A DNA stretch of 64,000 bases from Streptomyces roseicoloratus. GTDB lineage: Bacteria > Actinomycetota > Actinomycetes > Streptomycetales > Streptomycetaceae. Position 1 is the first letter of the stretch. The number at the start of each line of letters is the position of its first letter. A program made the translations under genes and the position numbers. Where the stretch lies: contig NZ_SDOY01000092.1 of assembly GCF_004117935.1 (NCBI RefSeq), positions 22,775 through 86,774 of the forward strand. The letters are read 5' to 3'. Shown here one piece after another: positions 41,061 through 49,479 of the stretch. The notes below the pieces were generated by a model, which worked only from the letters and a program-made list of their open reading frames with translations, searched no databases and was not told the DNA's origin.

Positions 41061-41726
41061 TCAACCCAGCCAGCCCGGCCGCACCAGACCCGACTCGTAG
41101 GCCAGCACGACGAGTTGGGCCCGGTCGCGGGCTCCGAGCTTCACCATGGTGCGGCTCACATGGGTCTTGGCGGTCAGCGGGCTGACGACCAGACGGCGGG
41201 CGATCTCCTCATTGGACAGGCCGAGACCGACCAGGGCCATCACCTCCCGTTCCCGCTCGGTGAGTTCACCGAGCCCGGCGGCCCGGGCGGGTGCCTTGGA
41301 ACGGGCCGCGAACTCCTCGATCAGTCGCCGGGTCACGCCCGGCGAGAGCAGCGCGTCGCCCTCCGTCACCGCGCGCACGGCGCGCAGCAGTTCCTCCGGC
41401 TCGGTGTCCTTCACCAGGAAGCCCGAGGCGCCGGAGCGGATGGCCTCGAAGACGTACTCGTCGAGCTCGAAGGTGGTCAGCATGACCACCTTGACGGCGC
41501 CGAGTTCGGGAGCGCCGGTGATCTCGCGGGTGGCGGCGAGACCGTCGAGCACCGGCATCCGGATGTCCATCAGGACGACGTCCGGGCGCAGTTCACGGAC
41601 CCGCGCCACCGCCTCCGCGCCGTCCGCGGCCTCGCCCGCCACCTCGATGTCGGGCTGGGCGTCCAGGAGCGCCCGGAAGCCGGCCCGTACCAGCGACTGG
41701 TCGTCGGCGAGCAGGACACGGATCAC
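41061..41726 (-). CDS. NarL/LuxR-family response regulator
   Basis: The 221-residue protein has a receiver domain (RVLLADDQSLVRAGFRALLD, phosphoacceptor Asp54 in LMDIRMP, a Thr and Lys switch in MLTTFELDEY and FLVKD) and a LuxR helix-turn-helix (ELTEREREVMALVGLGLSNE, KTHVSRTMVKL). The GTG start overlaps the stop of the histidine kinase gene by four bases, so the two are co-translated and form a cognate pair. Confidence 0.95.
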   Translation of the reverse strand: MIRVLLADDQSLVRAGFRALLDAQPDIEVAGEAADGAEAVARVRELRPDVVLMDIRMPVLDGLAATREITGAPELGAVKVVMLTTFELDEYVFEAIRSGASGFLVKDTEPEELLRAVRAVTEGDALLSPGVTRRLIEEFAARSKAPARAAGLGELTEREREVMALVGLGLSNEEIARRLVVSPLTAKTHVSRTMVKLGARDRAQLVVLAYESGLVRPGWLG

Positions 41727-43279
41727 GTCGGCTCCTCGGGTCGTAGGGGCAGATGGGCGCGCACCCCGAAACCGCCGTCCGGCCGGGTGCCGGCCTCGAT
41801 CGTGCCACCGAGCGCGGCGGCCCGCTCCCGCATTCCTGCGAGTCCGTTGCCGCTGCCTCCGGCGTCTCCGCCGGTGGCCGGGCCTTCGTCGTCGATCCGC
41901 AGGCCGAGGGCGTCGGAGCCGTAGTCGACGACCACCGTGGCCGTCCGCGAGCCCGAGTGGCGCACCACGTTGGTCAGCGCCTCCTGCACGATCCGGAACG
42001 CGGCCAGCTCGGTGCCGGGCGGGAGCCGTCTGCGCCGCCCGCGGAGGTCGGTCCGCACGGCGAGGCCGGCCGCGGCGGCCTGGTCGACGAGTTCGGGGAG
42101 CCGGTCGAGACCGGGCGCGGGCGCGCGGGGCGCGTCGCCGGGCGCGCGAAGCGTGTCGAGCACCTGTCTCACCTCGCCGAGGGCTTCCTTGCTGGCCGCC
42201 TTGATGGCGGTGAGCGCCGTGCGGGCCTGGCCGGGGTCGGAGTCGAGCAGGGCCAGGCCGACACCGGCCTGGACGTTGATCACGGAGAGGGAGTGGGCGA
42301 GGACGTCGTGGAGCTCCCGGGCGATCCGCAGCCGCTCCTCGTCGGCCCTGCGCCGCTCGGCGGCGGCCCGCTCGGCCCGTGCCACGGCCCACTGCTCGCG
42401 GCGGACCCGGGCGAGTTCGGAGGCGGCGAGGACGGCGGCGGCGAACGCGGCCGCGGGGATCTCCTGGCCCCAGGGCGCGGCGCCGTCCCCCGGCGGCGGG
42501 AGGTAGCGGTACAGCCAGTGGGCGAGGAGCAGGTGCCCTGCCCAGAGCAGTCCGACGGCCCACCAGGCGGCGCGGCGGTGCCCGTGCACGACGGCGGCGA
42601 AGCAGGCCACGGCGACGGGCACGAAGACCGGGCCGTACGGGTAACCGGCGGCCAGGTACACCAGCGTCACCGCTGACACGCCGAGGACGACCGGCACCGG
42701 GTGGCGGTGCCGCAGGAGCAGCGGCGCGGCGGCGAGCACGAGCAGGGCGCGGCCGAGGACGTCGAGGTCGACGCGGTCGGGCTGGTTGCGACCGGCGAAG
42801 CCGGACCCGACGAGGACGACGACGGTGACCAGAAGCGTGCTCCGCCACGGCAACCCACCGTCGGGGCCACGCCCGCCCCACCAGGGCGGGCCGTAGCGCC
42901 GGGGCGGGCCGCCATAGCGCCGGGGCGGGTCGTGAAGCCAAGGCGGGCCGGGCGGAGGGTCGTCGGACGGAGGGTCGTCGGACGGAGGGTCGTCGGACGG
43001 CGGGTCGTCGGACGGCGGGTCGTCGGGCTGAGGGCTGGCCGGCCAGGACCGTCCGGTCGGCGGGTCACCTCGCCACGGACCGCCGTGCCAGGGGCCGCTA
43101 TGGGGTGCGCCACTGTGTGGCGGGCTGCCATGTGCGGACCCGCCATGTGCGGACCCGCCATGTGGTGCTCCGCCATGTGGTGCTCCGCCATGCCGGCGGC
43201 CGTCCGGCCGTGAGCCCCGACGGCCCGGTGGGCCGTCGCCGCCTGGTGCCGGTGCGCCGCCGGTCGGCTGTTCGTCCAT
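41723..43279 (-). CDS. Sensor histidine kinase (HisKA_3 type) with repetitive N-terminus
   Basis: The 518-residue protein has a disordered N-terminus of about 145 residues that holds two sets of pentapeptide repeats (HGGAP/HGGSA at 30-60; PPSDD at 88-110). Four to five membrane helices follow (about 147-290). The dimerisation/phosphoacceptor helix RIARELHDVLAHSLSVINVQ has His324, and a HATPase domain has EALTNVVRHS and GNGLAGMRERAAALGG. There is no extracellular sensor domain, so it may sense within the membrane. TAGCGT (43286-43291, minus strand) ends six bases before the ATG, indicating leaderless translation. Confidence 0.93.
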   Translation of the reverse strand: MDEQPTGGAPAPGGDGPPGRRGSRPDGRRHGGAPHGGAPHGGSAHGGSAHGSPPHSGAPHSGPWHGGPWRGDPPTGRSWPASPQPDDPPSDDPPSDDPPSDDPPSDDPPPGPPWLHDPPRRYGGPPRRYGPPWWGGRGPDGGLPWRSTLLVTVVVLVGSGFAGRNQPDRVDLDVLGRALLVLAAAPLLLRHRHPVPVVLGVSAVTLVYLAAGYPYGPVFVPVAVACFAAVVHGHRRAAWWAVGLLWAGHLLLAHWLYRYLPPPGDGAAPWGQEIPAAAFAAAVLAASELARVRREQWAVARAERAAAERRRADEERLRIARELHDVLAHSLSVINVQAGVGLALLDSDPGQARTALTAIKAASKEALGEVRQVLDTLRAPGDAPRAPAPGLDRLPELVDQAAAAGLAVRTDLRGRRRRLPPGTELAAFRIVQEALTNVVRHSGSRTATVVVDYGSDALGLRIDDEGPATGGDAGGSGNGLAGMRERAAALGGTIEAGTRPDGGFGVRAHLPLRPEEPT

Positions 43280-43325
43280 GCGGCCACGCTAGTCCGGCCC
43301 GCGGCAGCGAGGCGTCAGCCGGACG

Positions 43326-43355
43326 GGGTGATCACCCGTACTCCACGGGGAGTAC
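43326..43355. promoter_or_regulatory. Two adjoining palindromes upstream of histidine kinase
   Basis: GGGTGATCACCC (43326-43337) is directly followed by GTACTCC-ACGG-GGAGTAC (43338-43355). Both are perfect. They lie 47-76 bases upstream of the kinase start, a plausible site for autoregulation by the response regulator. Confidence 0.55.
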
Positions 43356-43440
43356 AACGGGGAGGGGAGAACGGGGAGCGGGGGCAGCGCGGCCGGGCAG
43401 GGACGTCTGTGCGGGGGCGAGGCGGGCAAGGGCGCGTCGC

Positions 43441-43512
43441 CGAAGCTCCGGACGCACGGACACCGACGGCCGAAGCTCCGGAGGCAGGGAGGCCGACGGC
43501 CGCGGCTCCGGA
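43441..43512. repeat. 30-bp direct repeat in the 350-bp gap before the kinase
   Basis: CGAAGCTCCGGA begins at 43441 and 43471, with a variant at 43501, each followed by a similar GGCCGACGGC ending, giving a period of exactly 30 bases. The rest of 43280-43629 holds no gene that I can see. Confidence 0.75.
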
Positions 43513-43629
43513 CGGCAGGGGCTATGGCCGGTGGGAGCCTCGGGCGGCCGCAAGGAGGGCGGCCGCCGGGGCGCCGGGAGCCGGCGGAGAGACGAGCGGG
43601 GTGTCGGGCGGTCAGGGTGCTTCGGTCGG

Positions 43630-44334
43630 TCAGGGCTTGGGCAGGAGGCCGGATTCGCGGCCGAGGCGTTCGGCGGCGTTCGCGAAGAAGGTGTCGCGGT
43701 CCTCGACGATGTTGTTGAACTGCCCGAAGACCTCGAAGGAGATCAGCCCGAACAGCTGGGCCCAGGTGGACACCAGGGTGGCGACGAGCGGCGGCGGGAG
43801 GTCCGGCGCGACGCCGGCGGCGAGCCGCTCCGCCTCGGCGCGCAGCACCTCCGGCAGGGGCGGCAGGGCGATGCCTTTGTCGCCGTAGGCGGCGCGGGCG
43901 ACGGAGATGAGGACGAGGCCGACGCGGGAGGCAGGGACGACGGTGTCCTGCGGCGCGGTGTAGCCGGGTACCGGCGATCCGTAGATGAGGGCGTACTCGT
44001 GGGGGTGCTCCACCGCCCAGGCACGGACGGCGCGGCAGGTGGCGGTCCAGTGGGCGAGGTGGTCGCCGGGGGCGGCCGTCTCGGCCGTGGCGTGGGCGCG
44101 TTCGGCGGCGGCGCCCACGGAGTCGTAGGCGTCGATGATGAGCGCGGTCAGCAGGTCGTCGCGGCTGGGGAAGTAGCGGTAGAGCGCGGAGGACACCATG
44201 CCCAGTTCGCGGGCGACGGCGCGCAGCGACAGCTTGGCGGCGCCTTCGGCGGCCAGCTGACGGCGGGCCTCGTCCTTGATGGCGGCGGTGATCTCGATCC
44301 GGGCGCGGGCGCGTGCTCCTTGGGTGGTGGTCAT
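43630..44334 (-). CDS. TetR-family transcriptional regulator
   Basis: The 234-residue protein has a TetR helix-turn-helix (ITAAIKDEARRQLAAEGAAK, LRAVARELGMVSSALYRYFP, SRDDLLTALI) and a TetR_C_33-like domain (AVRAWAVEHPHEYALIYGSP). It is divergent from a deazaflavin-type nitroreductase gene. The space between contains a palindrome and its repeat, probably its operator, so it most likely represses the nitroreductase and itself. Confidence 0.92.
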   Translation of the reverse strand: MTTTQGARARARIEITAAIKDEARRQLAAEGAAKLSLRAVARELGMVSSALYRYFPSRDDLLTALIIDAYDSVGAAAERAHATAETAAPGDHLAHWTATCRAVRAWAVEHPHEYALIYGSPVPGYTAPQDTVVPASRVGLVLISVARAAYGDKGIALPPLPEVLRAEAERLAAGVAPDLPPPLVATLVSTWAQLFGLISFEVFGQFNNIVEDRDTFFANAAERLGRESGLLPKP

Positions 44335-44371
44335 GGAGAGCAGTCTGCCACGTTGTGGAGCACCGCACTGA

Positions 44372-44440
44372 AACGAGAGCAGTGCTCTTGCTCGTGAGCA
44401 CCGATCCGTGCATACTGATCCCGGAACGAGAGCACCGCTC
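44372..44440. promoter_or_regulatory. Pair of TetR operators with AACGAGAGCA half-site
   Basis: AGAGCA-G-TGCTCT (44376-44388) is a perfect palindrome. The ten bases AACGAGAGCA around it (44372-44381) recur at 44425-44434, followed by CCGCTC. The two sites lie between divergent TetR and nitroreductase genes. Confidence 0.65.
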
Positions 44441-44515
44441 ACCGTTCGGAGCGATGCTCACATATCAGATCGACGCTCACGCATACCCGCAACCCCCAGC
44501 CGCCCGGAGGTCCCC

Positions 44516-45037
44516 ATGCCCACGCCCACGCCCACGCCCACCCCCATGCCCACGCCCACGCCCACACCGACGTCCGACCAGAACCCCACTGCCCACGTCA
44601 TGAAGCCCGGCTGGTTCACGGTCAACGTCATGAATCGCTTCGTCGGCTGGCTCACCCGCCGCGGCGTCAGCGTCTGGGGCTCCCGCGTCCTCGCCGTGCG
44701 GGGTCGCAAGAGCGGCGAATGGCGCCGTACGCCGGTCAACCTCCTGACCGTGGACGGCACGCAGTACCTGGTGGCCCCGCGCGGCCACGTCCAGTGGACC
44801 CACAACATGCGGGCGGCCGGCGGCGGCCAGCTGCACCTCGGCCGGCACGTGCAGCCGTTCACCGCCGTCGAGGTCGCCGACGACGAGAAGCCCGCCCTGC
44901 TGCGCGCCTACCTCAAGCGCTGGAAGGCCGAGGTCGGCGTCTTCTTCCAGGGCGTCGGACCCGGCTCCACGGACGAGGAGCTGCGTGCGATCGCGCCCCG
45001 GCACCCCGTCTTCCGCATCTCGCCCGACAACGCGTGA
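44516..45037 (+). CDS. Nitroreductase/deazaflavin-dependent family protein
   Basis: The 173-residue protein belongs to the DUF385/Ddn-like family: MKPGWFTVNVMNRFVGWLT, VLAVRGRKSGEWRRTPVN, VAPRGHVQWTHNMRAAGGG. These small split-barrel proteins often bind F420 and reduce quinones or nitro compounds. The start at ATG 44516 has CGGAGG five bases ahead and gives an odd N-terminus of alternating Pro-Thr (residues 1-20) from a CCCACG hexanucleotide repeat; an internal start at the MKPG methionine (44600) is possible but has no RBS. The TetR across the promoter probably controls it. Confidence 0.85.
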   Translation: MPTPTPTPTPMPTPTPTPTSDQNPTAHVMKPGWFTVNVMNRFVGWLTRRGVSVWGSRVLAVRGRKSGEWRRTPVNLLTVDGTQYLVAPRGHVQWTHNMRAAGGGQLHLGRHVQPFTAVEVADDEKPALLRAYLKRWKAEVGVFFQGVGPGSTDEELRAIAPRHPVFRISPDNA

Positions 45038-45072
45038 AGGCGGCGCGGACCGCCCTGGTCCGCACCGCCTTC
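45036..45072 (+). terminator. Terminator of nitroreductase gene
   Basis: A 16-bp stem with a single C/A mismatch (GAAGGCGG...CCGCCTTC) and the loop GCCCT overlaps the last two bases of the stop codon. Confidence 0.8.
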
Positions 45073-45129
45073 GGCAGGCCTTCTTCGACACCGCGCACGA
45101 CGGGACTTGCGCCCGTGCGCGTGCCCGTT

Positions 45130-45300
45130 CCTCAAGCCTCAGGCCTCAGGCCTCAGGCCTCAGGTCTCGATCCTCGGCTCCACGGCGCTCGCCCCCTCGC
45201 GCCTCAGACCTCGCGCCTCGGCCTTCACACCTCGACCCTCACACCTCGACCCTCACATCTCGGCCTTCACTCCTGACCTCGCGCCTCGGCCCTCGCGCCT
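45130..45300. repeat. CT-rich tandem repeats (7- and 14-bp units)
   Basis: CCTCAGG is repeated four times exactly (45137-45164). CACACCTCGACCCT is repeated twice (45226-45239, 45240-45253), and further CTCGCGCCTCGGCC variants follow. The block occupies most of the gap 45073-45349 and I see no gene there. Confidence 0.88.
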
Positions 45301-45349
45301 CGACCCTCGCCCGCGGTACCCGGTCCGAGGCCGCTGGGCTTCGGTTCGC

Positions 45350-46792
45350 TCAGGACGCCTCGGTCGCCCGCGCCTCGGGTGCCTCTCCGCCCCGGCTCGT
45401 ACCGCCCCGGGTCGCACCGCCGGCACTCGTACCGCCCCCGGTCGCACCGCCGGCGCTCGTACCGTCGGCACCCTCCGCGCCGCTGTCCTCCCCGTCCCGC
45501 TGCGGCGCGACGCCGCGGCCCGCCGGGCCCACGCCGACCGACGTGTCCATGGAGCGGTCCAGCAGGTCCAGCGCCCGGCGCGCGAGGCCGTTGCCCCGGA
45601 CGAGGCCGGCCAGTGTCGTCGCACCGCGCGTGATGTCGGTGAAGGCCTTCCAGGCAGGCCGGACACCGGTGATCGCCGCGTGCAGCAGTCCCGGCCGGCG
45701 TTCGAAGGCCGCGAGCATCCGGCGCCCGACAGCCATCTCGACGCCGAGTCCCGCCTTGATGGCGAAGGCGTAGTTGAGCGCCTGCCGGCGCGCGTCCACC
45801 GCGTCGCCCGCCTCCGCGACGCGGACCGCCCACTCGCCCGCGAGCCGGCCCGAGCGCAGCGCGAAGGAGATGCCCTCGCGCGTCCACGGCTCGAGCAGTC
45901 CCGCCGCGTCGCCGCATACGAGGACACGGCCGCGGGACAGCGGCGAGTCGTCGGTACGGCAGCGGGTCAGATGGCCGGAGGAGACGGCCGGCTCGAAGCC
46001 CGCGAGGCCCAGCCGGGCGACGAAGTCCTCCAGATAGCGCTTGGTGGCCGCGCCTTCGCCGCGCGCCGAGATCACGCCGACGGTCAGCGTGTCGCCCTTG
46101 GGAAACACCCATCCGTAACTGCCCGGCAGCGGCCCCCAGTCGATGAGGACCCTGCCCTTCCAGTCCTCCGCCACCGACGGCGGCACCGGGATCTCCGCCT
46201 CCAGGCCGAGGTCGACCTGGCCGAGCTTGACGCCGACGTGTGCGCCTATGCGGCTCGCGCTGCCGTCGGCGCCGACGACGGCGCGGGCCAGGACCGTCTC
46301 GCCGTCGGCGAGGACGACTGCCACGGTCCGGCGGTCCGGCACCACCGGGCCGTGCTGCTCGACCCGGCTGACGGTGACTCCGGTGCGCAGCTCGGCGCCC
46401 GCCTTCTGGGCGTGCTCGACGAGCTGGGCGTCGAACTCCGGCCGGTTGATGAGACCGAACAGCATGCGGCGGGAGCGGCGGGTGCGGGCGAAGCGGCCGC
46501 CCATGGAGAAGGTCACCGCGTGCACGCGGTCCTGAAGGGGCAGTTCGAAGCCGGGGGGCAGCGCGTCGCGCGAGGGTCCGATGATGCCGCCGCCGCAGGT
46601 CTTGTAGCGGGGCAGCTCGGCCTTCTCCAGGAGCAGCACCCGGCGGCCTGCCACGGCCGCCGCGTAGGCCGCCGAGGCGCCCGCGGGACCGGCGCCCACG
46701 ACGACCACGTCCCAGACCCGCTGCCCCTCGTCCGGGTCGCCCTGACCCGCTCCAGCCTCTGCCGCTCCGGCGTCTGCGTTCTCGCTGCTCAC
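45350..46792 (-). CDS. Geranylgeranyl reductase family FAD-dependent oxidoreductase
   Basis: The 480-residue flavoprotein has the FAD dinucleotide-binding motif GAGPAGAS (33-40), the family landmark YKTCGGGIIGPS, LINRPEFDAQLVEHAQKAGA and the second FAD motif VLVCGDAAGLLEPWTREGIS. The family reduces prenyl chains of quinones, lipids or carotenoids; the substrate is unknown. The tail is a Thr/Ser/Gly repeat (TSAGGATGGG) from a CGTACCGCCG-type repeat. GTG 46792 has AGGAG 12 bases ahead. It diverges from the M20 dipeptidase gene over a symmetrical promoter region. Confidence 0.87.
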   Translation of the reverse strand: MSSENADAGAAEAGAGQGDPDEGQRVWDVVVVGAGPAGASAAYAAAVAGRRVLLLEKAELPRYKTCGGGIIGPSRDALPPGFELPLQDRVHAVTFSMGGRFARTRRSRRMLFGLINRPEFDAQLVEHAQKAGAELRTGVTVSRVEQHGPVVPDRRTVAVVLADGETVLARAVVGADGSASRIGAHVGVKLGQVDLGLEAEIPVPPSVAEDWKGRVLIDWGPLPGSYGWVFPKGDTLTVGVISARGEGAATKRYLEDFVARLGLAGFEPAVSSGHLTRCRTDDSPLSRGRVLVCGDAAGLLEPWTREGISFALRSGRLAGEWAVRVAEAGDAVDARRQALNYAFAIKAGLGVEMAVGRRMLAAFERRPGLLHAAITGVRPAWKAFTDITRGATTLAGLVRGNGLARRALDLLDRSMDTSVGVGPAGRGVAPQRDGEDSGAEGADGTSAGGATGGGTSAGGATRGGTSRGGEAPEARATEAS

Positions 46793-46839
46793 GATGTGCT
46801 TCTGCTCCTGATCCGACCGGTTGTTGCTGCTCTTCAGGC

Positions 46840-46890
46840 ATCCTACGGCCCGGTAGCGGGGCTCGGCCGTGTCGCCCCGCGCCGTAGGAT
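46840..46890. promoter_or_regulatory. Divergent promoters inside a 10-bp inverted repeat
   Basis: ATCCTACGGC (46840-46849) and GCCGTAGGAT (46881-46890) are a perfect inverted repeat with a 31-base spacer. Each arm ends in TAGGAT, a good -10 element, one reading toward the reductase and one toward the dipeptidase. Confidence 0.55.
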
Positions 46891-46977
46891 CGGGCAGGCG
46901 TTCGCCGTACCACCGACACACGGCGACGAGCCGAGACCCGACAACGTCACAACGTCGCACCCACCAGGAGCGTGCCC

Positions 46978-48342
46978 ATGACCGCCAATCCGATCGCCGA
47001 GACCGTCGCGTCCCTGATGCCCCGCGCCAAGGCGGAGCTCACGGAGCTGGTGGCCTTCCAGTCGGTGGCGGACGAGGCCGTCGCCCCCCGCAGCGAGTGC
47101 GAGGCCGCGGCCGGCTGGGTGGCGGACGCGCTGCGGGCCGAGGACTTCCGGGACGTGGCGCTGCTCGACACCCCGGACGGTTCGCAGTCGGTGTACGGCG
47201 TACTGCCGGGCCCGGCCGGCGCGCCGACCGTGCTGCTCTACGCGCACTACGACGTGCAGCCGATGCTCGTCGAGTCCGCGTGGGTGACGCCGCCCTTCCA
47301 GCTGACGGAGCGCGAGGACGGCCGCTGGTACGGGCGCGGCGCGGCCGACTGCAAGGGCGGCTTCATCATGCACCTGCTCGCGCTGCGCGCCCTGAAGGCG
47401 AACGGCGGCGTGCCGGTCACGGTCAAGATGATCGTGGAGGGCTCGGAGGAGCAGGGCACGGGCGGCCTGGAGCGTTACGCGGAGGCGCACCCCGAGCTGC
47501 TCACGGCCGACGCGATCGTCATCGGCGACGCCGGCAACTTCCGGGTGGGGCTGCCGACCGTGACGGCGACGCTGCGCGGCATGACGATGATCCGGGTCAC
47601 GATCGACACGCTGCAGGGCAACCTTCACTCGGGCCAGTTCGGCGGCGCCGCCCCGGACGCGCTCGCGGCGATGATCCGCGTCCTGGACTCGCTGCGCGCG
47701 GAGGACGGTTCGACGGTCATCGACGGGCTGCCGGCGGACGCGGTGTGGGAGGGCCTGCAGTACCCGGAGGCCGACTTCCGCAAGGACGCGAAGGTGCTGG
47801 ACGGTGTGGACCTGCCGGGCAACGGCACGGTCGCCGACCGGATCTGGGCGCGGCCGGCCGTGACGGTCATCGGGATCGACTGCCACCCGGTGGCGGGCGC
47901 CACGCCGTCGATTCCGGCGACGGCGCGTGCGCAGCTCAGCCTGCGCGTGCCGCCGGGCCAGGACGCGGCGAAGGCGACGGAGCTGCTGTTCGCGCACATC
48001 GAGAAGCACACGCCGTGGAACGCGCGGGTCACCCTGGAGCAGGTCGGCCAGGGCCAGGCCTTCCAGGCGGACACGTCGAGCCCGGCGTACGTGTCGATGG
48101 CGGAGGCGATGAAGGTCGCGTACCCCGGCCAGGAGATGCAGACGGCCGGCATGGGCGGCTCGATCCCGCTGTGCAACACGCTGGCCACGCTCTACCCGGA
48201 GTCGGAGATCCTGCTGATCGGCCTGAGCGAGCCGGACGCGCAGATCCACGCGGTGAACGAGTCGGTGTCGCCGCGGGAGCTGGAGCGGCTGTCCGTGGCG
48301 GAGGCCCACTTCCTGCTCAACTACGCGCGCTCGAAGGCCTGA
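46978..48342 (+). CDS. M20-family dipeptidase
   Basis: This 454-residue metallopeptidase belongs to the CNDP-like dipeptidase group. The metal and catalytic residues are present: His90 and Asp92 in YAHYDVQP, Asp124 in GRGAADCKGG, Glu157-Glu158 in EGSEEQGTGG, and a C-terminal His in DAQIHAVNES. It cleaves dipeptides or related amides in the cytosol. ATG 46978 has AGGAG seven bases ahead; the upstream GTG at 46972 is too close to it. Confidence 0.92.
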   Translation: MTANPIAETVASLMPRAKAELTELVAFQSVADEAVAPRSECEAAAGWVADALRAEDFRDVALLDTPDGSQSVYGVLPGPAGAPTVLLYAHYDVQPMLVESAWVTPPFQLTEREDGRWYGRGAADCKGGFIMHLLALRALKANGGVPVTVKMIVEGSEEQGTGGLERYAEAHPELLTADAIVIGDAGNFRVGLPTVTATLRGMTMIRVTIDTLQGNLHSGQFGGAAPDALAAMIRVLDSLRAEDGSTVIDGLPADAVWEGLQYPEADFRKDAKVLDGVDLPGNGTVADRIWARPAVTVIGIDCHPVAGATPSIPATARAQLSLRVPPGQDAAKATELLFAHIEKHTPWNARVTLEQVGQGQAFQADTSSPAYVSMAEAMKVAYPGQEMQTAGMGGSIPLCNTLATLYPESEILLIGLSEPDAQIHAVNESVSPRELERLSVAEAHFLLNYARSKA

Positions 48343-48355
48343 TGACGTCCGGGTC

Positions 48356-48384
48356 ACGCTCTGGGCGGAACTCGCCCAGAGCGT
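48356..48384 (+). terminator. Terminator of dipeptidase gene
   Basis: ACGCTCTGGGCG-GAACT-CGCCCAGAGCGT is a perfect 12-bp stem with a 5-base loop, starting 13 bases after the stop codon. Confidence 0.9.
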
Positions 48385-48426
48385 AGACCTGTTGGGCGGG
48401 CGGGGTGGTGCACGTAGGTTCGGGTC

Positions 48427-49149
48427 ATGGACATGGACATCGGCCGCGCGCATCCCGTGGAACTCGTGGAGATCTCTCCCCGCCTGCACATGCTCCGGTT
48501 CGCCGTCGGCCAGGCCTATCTGTGGCGGGACGAGACCGAGTTGACCCTGATCGACGCCGGGTGGGCCGGTTCGGGCCCGGCGGTGGAGTCCGCGCTGCGG
48601 GGGGCGGGTTTCGACCCGTCCCTGCTGCGCCGGATCGTGCTCACCCACTGCCACCGCGACCACGTGGGCGCGGCCGGCGCGCTCGCGGACCGTTTCGGCG
48701 CCGAGGTATGGGCGCACGCGCTGGACGCACCGGTGATCCGCGGCGAACTGCCCGTGTCCGAGCCGGACTTGTTGGACTGGGAGCGTCCGCTGTACGCGCA
48801 CGGTCTGACGACCGTTCCGGAGGCGCCGCCCACGCGTGTGGACCGGGAGGTCGCCGACGGCGAGGAGCTGGGCTTCGGCGACGGCGCGGTGGTGGTGCAC
48901 GCCCCCGGCCACACGCCCGGTTCGATCGCGGTCCATCTGCCGCGCCACGGCGTCCTGTTCACCGGTGACACCGTGGCGTCGATGCCGGACGTGATGTTCG
49001 GCGTGTTCCACGTCGACCGGGCGCGGGCCCTCGCGTCGATGCGCCGACTGGCCGGCCTGCGCCCGTCGGTGCTGTGCTGCGGCCACGGCGAGCCCGTCAC
49101 GACCGACACGGCGGAACGGCTGGCGAAGGCGGCCGCACTGGCGGGGTGA
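48427..49149 (+). CDS. Metallo-beta-lactamase-fold hydrolase
   Basis: The 240-residue protein has the metal site THCHRDH (His74, His76, Asp78, His79; the usual second His is kept), a later HAPGHTPGS and FTGDTV with the bridging Asp, and CCGHGEP with the final His. It belongs to the general glyoxalase-II-like group; the substrate is unknown. TAGGTT (48415-48420) ends six bases before the ATG and there is no Shine-Dalgarno, so the message is probably leaderless. Confidence 0.9.
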   Translation: MDMDIGRAHPVELVEISPRLHMLRFAVGQAYLWRDETELTLIDAGWAGSGPAVESALRGAGFDPSLLRRIVLTHCHRDHVGAAGALADRFGAEVWAHALDAPVIRGELPVSEPDLLDWERPLYAHGLTTVPEAPPTRVDREVADGEELGFGDGAVVVHAPGHTPGSIAVHLPRHGVLFTGDTVASMPDVMFGVFHVDRARALASMRRLAGLRPSVLCCGHGEPVTTDTAERLAKAAALAG

Positions 49150-49479
49150 GGGGCCGGGGCGGCACGGACGGGGAGGAACCGGGTGTCCGGAACGGCAACC
49201 CGCGGGGAGCGGACCGGTCCGCCGCACGCCCGGCCGACCGGCCCACGCCCGCCCGCGTGCCCGACCATGCCCACACCCGGCCGCGCCCAGCCCCGGCCAT
49301 GCCCACGCCCGCCCGACCAGCACACACCCGGCCGCACACCCGGCCGCACGCCCCGGCCGCGTGCGCGGCGGAACCCGCGGGAGGAGCGCCCCGCGACCCT
49401 TGCACCGGTCTCGAACCCGTGATCCCATGTGCTGTCTTTTCTCATGATCACCACACGATCGCCACACAGGGGGAACGAA
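49150..49479. other. 330-bp intergenic C-rich region
   Basis: There is no gene that I can support. Positions 49240-49360 are low complexity with repeats of CCCACGCCCGCCCG and CACACCCGGCCGC. The last 50 bases before the next gene are AT-richer and should hold its promoter. Confidence 0.55.

Noticed and set aside
48356..48384. Hairpin considered as an operator for the next gene
   Set aside because: It has a 12-bp stem directly after a stop codon and upstream of a separate leaderless promoter, so a terminator is the simpler reading.
49385..49430. A GGTTCGAGACC-like sequence on the minus strand that recalls a tRNA T-arm
   Set aside because: I cannot build an acceptor stem, anticodon arm or D-arm around it, so it is not a tRNA and at most a chance match.
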